Source: Sphingomonas sp. Y57 (GTDB lineage Bacteria > Pseudomonadota > Alphaproteobacteria > Sphingomonadales > Sphingomonadaceae). Taken from it: DNA of 64,000 nt. Every line of letters starts with the position of its first letter. Positions within the stretch are counted from its first letter, which is position 1. Shown here piece after piece: positions 61,871 to 64,000 of this stretch. The stretch covers positions 62,001 through 126,000 of the forward strand of contig NZ_LDES01000037.1 in assembly GCF_001015195.1 (NCBI RefSeq), read 5' to 3'. The position numbers and the translations under genes were made by a program. The notes under the pieces were generated by a model. It made no database searches. It was not told the DNA's origin and saw nothing but the letters and a program-made list of their open reading frames with translations.

Positions 61871-63004
61871 ATGACTGCGAGCGATATGACAGCCGGCGCG
61901 ATCCTCGGGATCGACCTCGATGCGATCGTCGACAATTATCGCCTGATCAAGCAGCGGTCGGCGCCGGCCGCGGTCGCCGCTGTGGTCAAGGCCGACGCCT
62001 ATGGTCTCGGTGCCATGCAGGTCGTTGCGGCGCTGCAGAACGCGGGATGCCGGTTGTTCTTCGTGGCTCATCTCAGCGAAGCGATCGCGCTCCGCGAGGC
62101 CATCGGCAACGGCGCGGAGATCGCCCTCCTCAACGGCCTCCAGCCTGGCGCCGAGCCCGCCTGTGCCGAACTAGGCGCGGTGCCGGTGCTCAACTCGCTC
62201 GACCAGATCGGCCGCTGGACCGAACAGGCGGAGGCATTGAACATGCGCCTGCCGTGCATGATCCAGTTCGATACGGGGATGTCGCGGCTCGGTCTTTCAT
62301 CCGACGAGGTGCAGGCACTGCTCGGTCGGCGCACCGCGCTGGACGGTCTCGACGTCCGGCTCGTCATGAGCCACCTGGCCTGTGCCGATGATCCCGAAGA
62401 TCCGTCCAATCGGGATCAGGCTCGGGCGTTCGACGCCTTCTGCGCGCATTTTCCGGACATCCCCCGCTCGCTGGACAACAGCGGCGGCGCGATGCTGGCG
62501 CGCGCCCATTATGATGTCGTCCGGGCGGGGATCGCCCTCTATGGCGGCGCGCCGCAGAACGGCCCCAATCCGATGCGGCCAGCGGTGACCCTCCATGCGC
62601 GCGTCATCCAACTCCGCACGGTCGCCGCGGGCGCCGGGGTGGGTTACGGCCTGACGCACCGTTTCGACCGGCCGGCACGCCTCGCCACGCTGTCGATCGG
62701 TTATGCCGACGGCTGGCCGCGCTCATTGAGCAACCGGGGCGCCGCCCATGTTGCGGGCCATCGCGCGCCGATCGTCGGCCGCATTTCCATGGACAGCCTG
62801 ACGATCGACGTCTCCAATGTTCCAGAGCATCTCGTCTTCCCGGGCAGCCTGGTCGAACTGCTCGGCCCCCACCAGTCACTGGACGATGTTGCACGCGACG
62901 CCGGGACGATCTCCTACGAGATACTGACCCAGCTCGGTCGTCGATATGCGCGAACCTATCTCCCCTCTCCCTCCTTCGATCAGCAGAAAGTGGTACAGCC
63001 ATGA
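61871..63004 (+). CDS. alr: Alanine racemase
   Basis: A 377-residue fold-type III PLP enzyme. The PLP Lys is in [11 protein letters not shown] near residue 42, the second base Tyr is in [10 protein letters not shown], and [11 protein letters not shown] is typical. It converts L-alanine to D-alanine. It overlaps dadA by 4 bases, so it is likely the catabolic (DadX-type) racemase rather than the cell-wall enzyme. Confidence 0.93.
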   Translation: MTASDMTAGAILGIDLDAIVDNYRLIKQRSAPAAVAAVVKADAYGLGAMQVVAALQNAGCRLFFVAHLSEAIALREAIGNGAEIALLNGLQPGAEPACAELGAVPVLNSLDQIGRWTEQAEALNMRLPCMIQFDTGMSRLGLSSDEVQALLGRRTALDGLDVRLVMSHLACADDPEDPSNRDQARAFDAFCAHFPDIPRSLDNSGGAMLARAHYDVVRAGIALYGGAPQNGPNPMRPAVTLHARVIQLRTVAAGAGVGYGLTHRFDRPARLATLSIGYADGWPRSLSNRGAAHVAGHRAPIVGRISMDSLTIDVSNVPEHLVFPGSLVELLGPHQSLDDVARDAGTISYEILTQLGRRYARTYLPSPSFDQQKVVQP

Positions 63005-64000
63005 AGGTCGTCATTCTCGGCGCCGGGGTCATTGGCGTGACGTCGGCATGGTATCTGGCCCGCGCCGGGCACGAGGTCGTCGTTGTCGACCGCCGGGACG
63101 GCCCGGCGCTGGAAACCAGTTTCGCCAATGCGGGCGAGATCTCGCCCGGCTATGCGTCGCCATGGGCCGCCCCGGGGATTCCTGCCAAGGCGCTGCGCTG
63201 GCTGTTCATGAGGCATGCGCCCCTGATCGTTCGTCCGGGCTTCGACCCGGCGATGATGCGCTGGTTGGTCGCGATGCTCGGCAACTGCACGGCTCGAGCC
63301 TATCGGGTGAACAAGGGCCGCATGGTTCGGCTCGCCGAGTTCAGCCGCGACCGCCTGATCGAGCTGCGTCGCGAGACCGGAATCCGCTATGACGAACGCA
63401 GCCAGGGCACGCTCCAGCTCTTCCGGCGGGAGAAGGATCTGGCGGGTGTCACCAAGGATATCGAGGTTCTGAAGGCCGACGGCGTTCCGTTCGAGCTGCT
63501 CGACGCGGCGGGCTGCATCGCCGCCGAGCCCGGCCTCGCCAATAGTGCCTCCCCGATTGCGGGCGGGCTCCGCTTGCCCAACGACGAAACCGGGGACTGT
63601 TTCAAATTCACCACGGCGCTCGCCGAACTGGCCAGAACGGAAGGCGTCCGTTTCCTCCTGAACCGCCGAATCGAGGCGATCGAGGCATCCGGCGGCCGGA
63701 TCATCCATGTGCGGACCGACCGGGGCGACATCAAAGGCGACGCCTATCTGGCCGCGCTGGGCAGCCATTCCCCCCTGCTGCTATCCCCGCTCGGAATCCG
63801 GCTGCCGGTCTATCCGGTGAAGGGATATTCGATCACCGTTCCGATCATCGATCCCGCCCGGGCGCCGGTCTCGACCCTGCTGGACGAGAGCTTCAAGGTC
63901 GCTATCACCCGGTTGGGAGACCGTATCCGGGTGGGCGGCATGGCCGAGATCTCCGGCTATTCGAACGACCTGCCGCCGGCACGCCGCGCCACGCTGGACC
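63001..64000 (+). CDS. dadA: D-amino acid dehydrogenase (3' end cut off)
   Basis: The visible 333 residues form a DAO-type flavoprotein with N-terminal FAD motif [43 protein letters not shown] and [13 protein letters not shown], all typical of DadA (about 415-430 residues in full). It oxidises D-alanine to pyruvate and ammonia, passing electrons to the respiratory chain. It overlaps alr by ATGA and runs off the right edge. Confidence 0.93.
   Translation, partial: MKVVILGAGVIGVTSAWYLARAGHEVVVVDRRDGPALETSFANAGEISPGYASPWAAPGIPAKALRWLFMRHAPLIVRPGFDPAMMRWLVAMLGNCTARAYRVNKGRMVRLAEFSRDRLIELRRETGIRYDERSQGTLQLFRREKDLAGVTKDIEVLKADGVPFELLDAAGCIAAEPGLANSASPIAGGLRLPNDETGDCFKFTTALAELARTEGVRFLLNRRIEAIEASGGRIIHVRTDRGDIKGDAYLAALGSHSPLLLSPLGIRLPVYPVKGYSITVPIIDPARAPVSTLLDESFKVAITRLGDRIRVGGMAEISGYSNDLPPARRATLD

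Noticed and set aside
1-64000. CRISPR arrays, tRNA/rRNA genes, IS elements, prophage
   Set aside because: No regularly spaced direct repeats, cloverleaf sequences, transposase or phage genes were seen on either strand.

Overview
The window is about 64 kb of GC-rich (well above 60 %) bacterial chromosome, densely coding, with short intergenic gaps that carry REP-like palindromes. A TonB-dependent receptor beside catabolic regulators, the paa/bkd/egt gene content and the protein flavour point to an alphaproteobacterium, most likely a sphingomonad (Sphingomonas/Rhizorhabdus/Sphingobium type). That placement is inference. I see no tRNA, rRNA, CRISPR array, IS element or prophage.

Region 1 (1-17.7 kb) is aromatic amino acid / phenylacetate catabolism. 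paaG-paaZ run left and paaH-I-J and paaA-B-C-D-E-F run right. They encode the phenylacetyl-CoA epoxidase route to acetyl-CoA and succinyl-CoA. A hairpin terminator and a TetR-type palindrome lie in front of paaA, and a TetR regulator (probable PaaR) lies downstream. No phenylacetate-CoA ligase (paaK) is visible. Instead a leftward set encodes an aromatic aminotransferase, a fused E1 alpha-beta and an E2 of a 2-oxoacid dehydrogenase, and an EthD-like protein, with a divergent Lrp regulator. This could feed phenylalanine via phenylpyruvate directly to phenylacetyl-CoA.

Region 2 (17.9-26.2 kb) is an uptake-and-catabolism island of unknown substrate: TonB receptor, LuxR-type regulator, acyl-CoA ligase, cupin, two SDRs and a VOC protein. 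Two of its promoter regions share an 18-nt element. Region 3 (26.3-32.0 kb) holds an Hsp70-like/coiled-coil gene pair, a small protein, and a LuxR regulator divergent from an MBL-fold / FAD monooxygenase / DUF2783-like operon, with a perfect 11+11 palindrome between them.

Region 4 (32.1-38.8 kb) is branched-chain amino acid catabolism (bkdA1-bkdA2-bkdB-lpdA-ilvE with a divergent Lrp). Region 5 (38.8-43.5 kb) is an ergothioneine operon that joins an EgtUV-like ABC transporter to egtB and egtD. Region 6 (43.7-48.6 kb) carries a lipoprotein class A beta-lactamase-like protein and a three-gene glycan set (GT41-like glycosyltransferase, DegT aminotransferase, hexapeptide acyltransferase).

Region 7 (48.7-61 kb) is the most unusual part. 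A TIR-TM-TPR protein, a small unknown protein and a TPR/SLOG-like protein run right. A caspase-like protease with two very large unrecognised proteins (1047 and 831 residues) runs left, with a Crp/Fnr regulator at its end. Two CRP-like GTGA-N6-TCAC sites, spaced exactly 55 bp, lie upstream of the leftward operon. It has the ingredients of a bacterial conflict/programmed-death or signalling system. Region 8 (61.3-64 kb) is a Lrp-alr-dadA alanine catabolism locus cut by the window edge.
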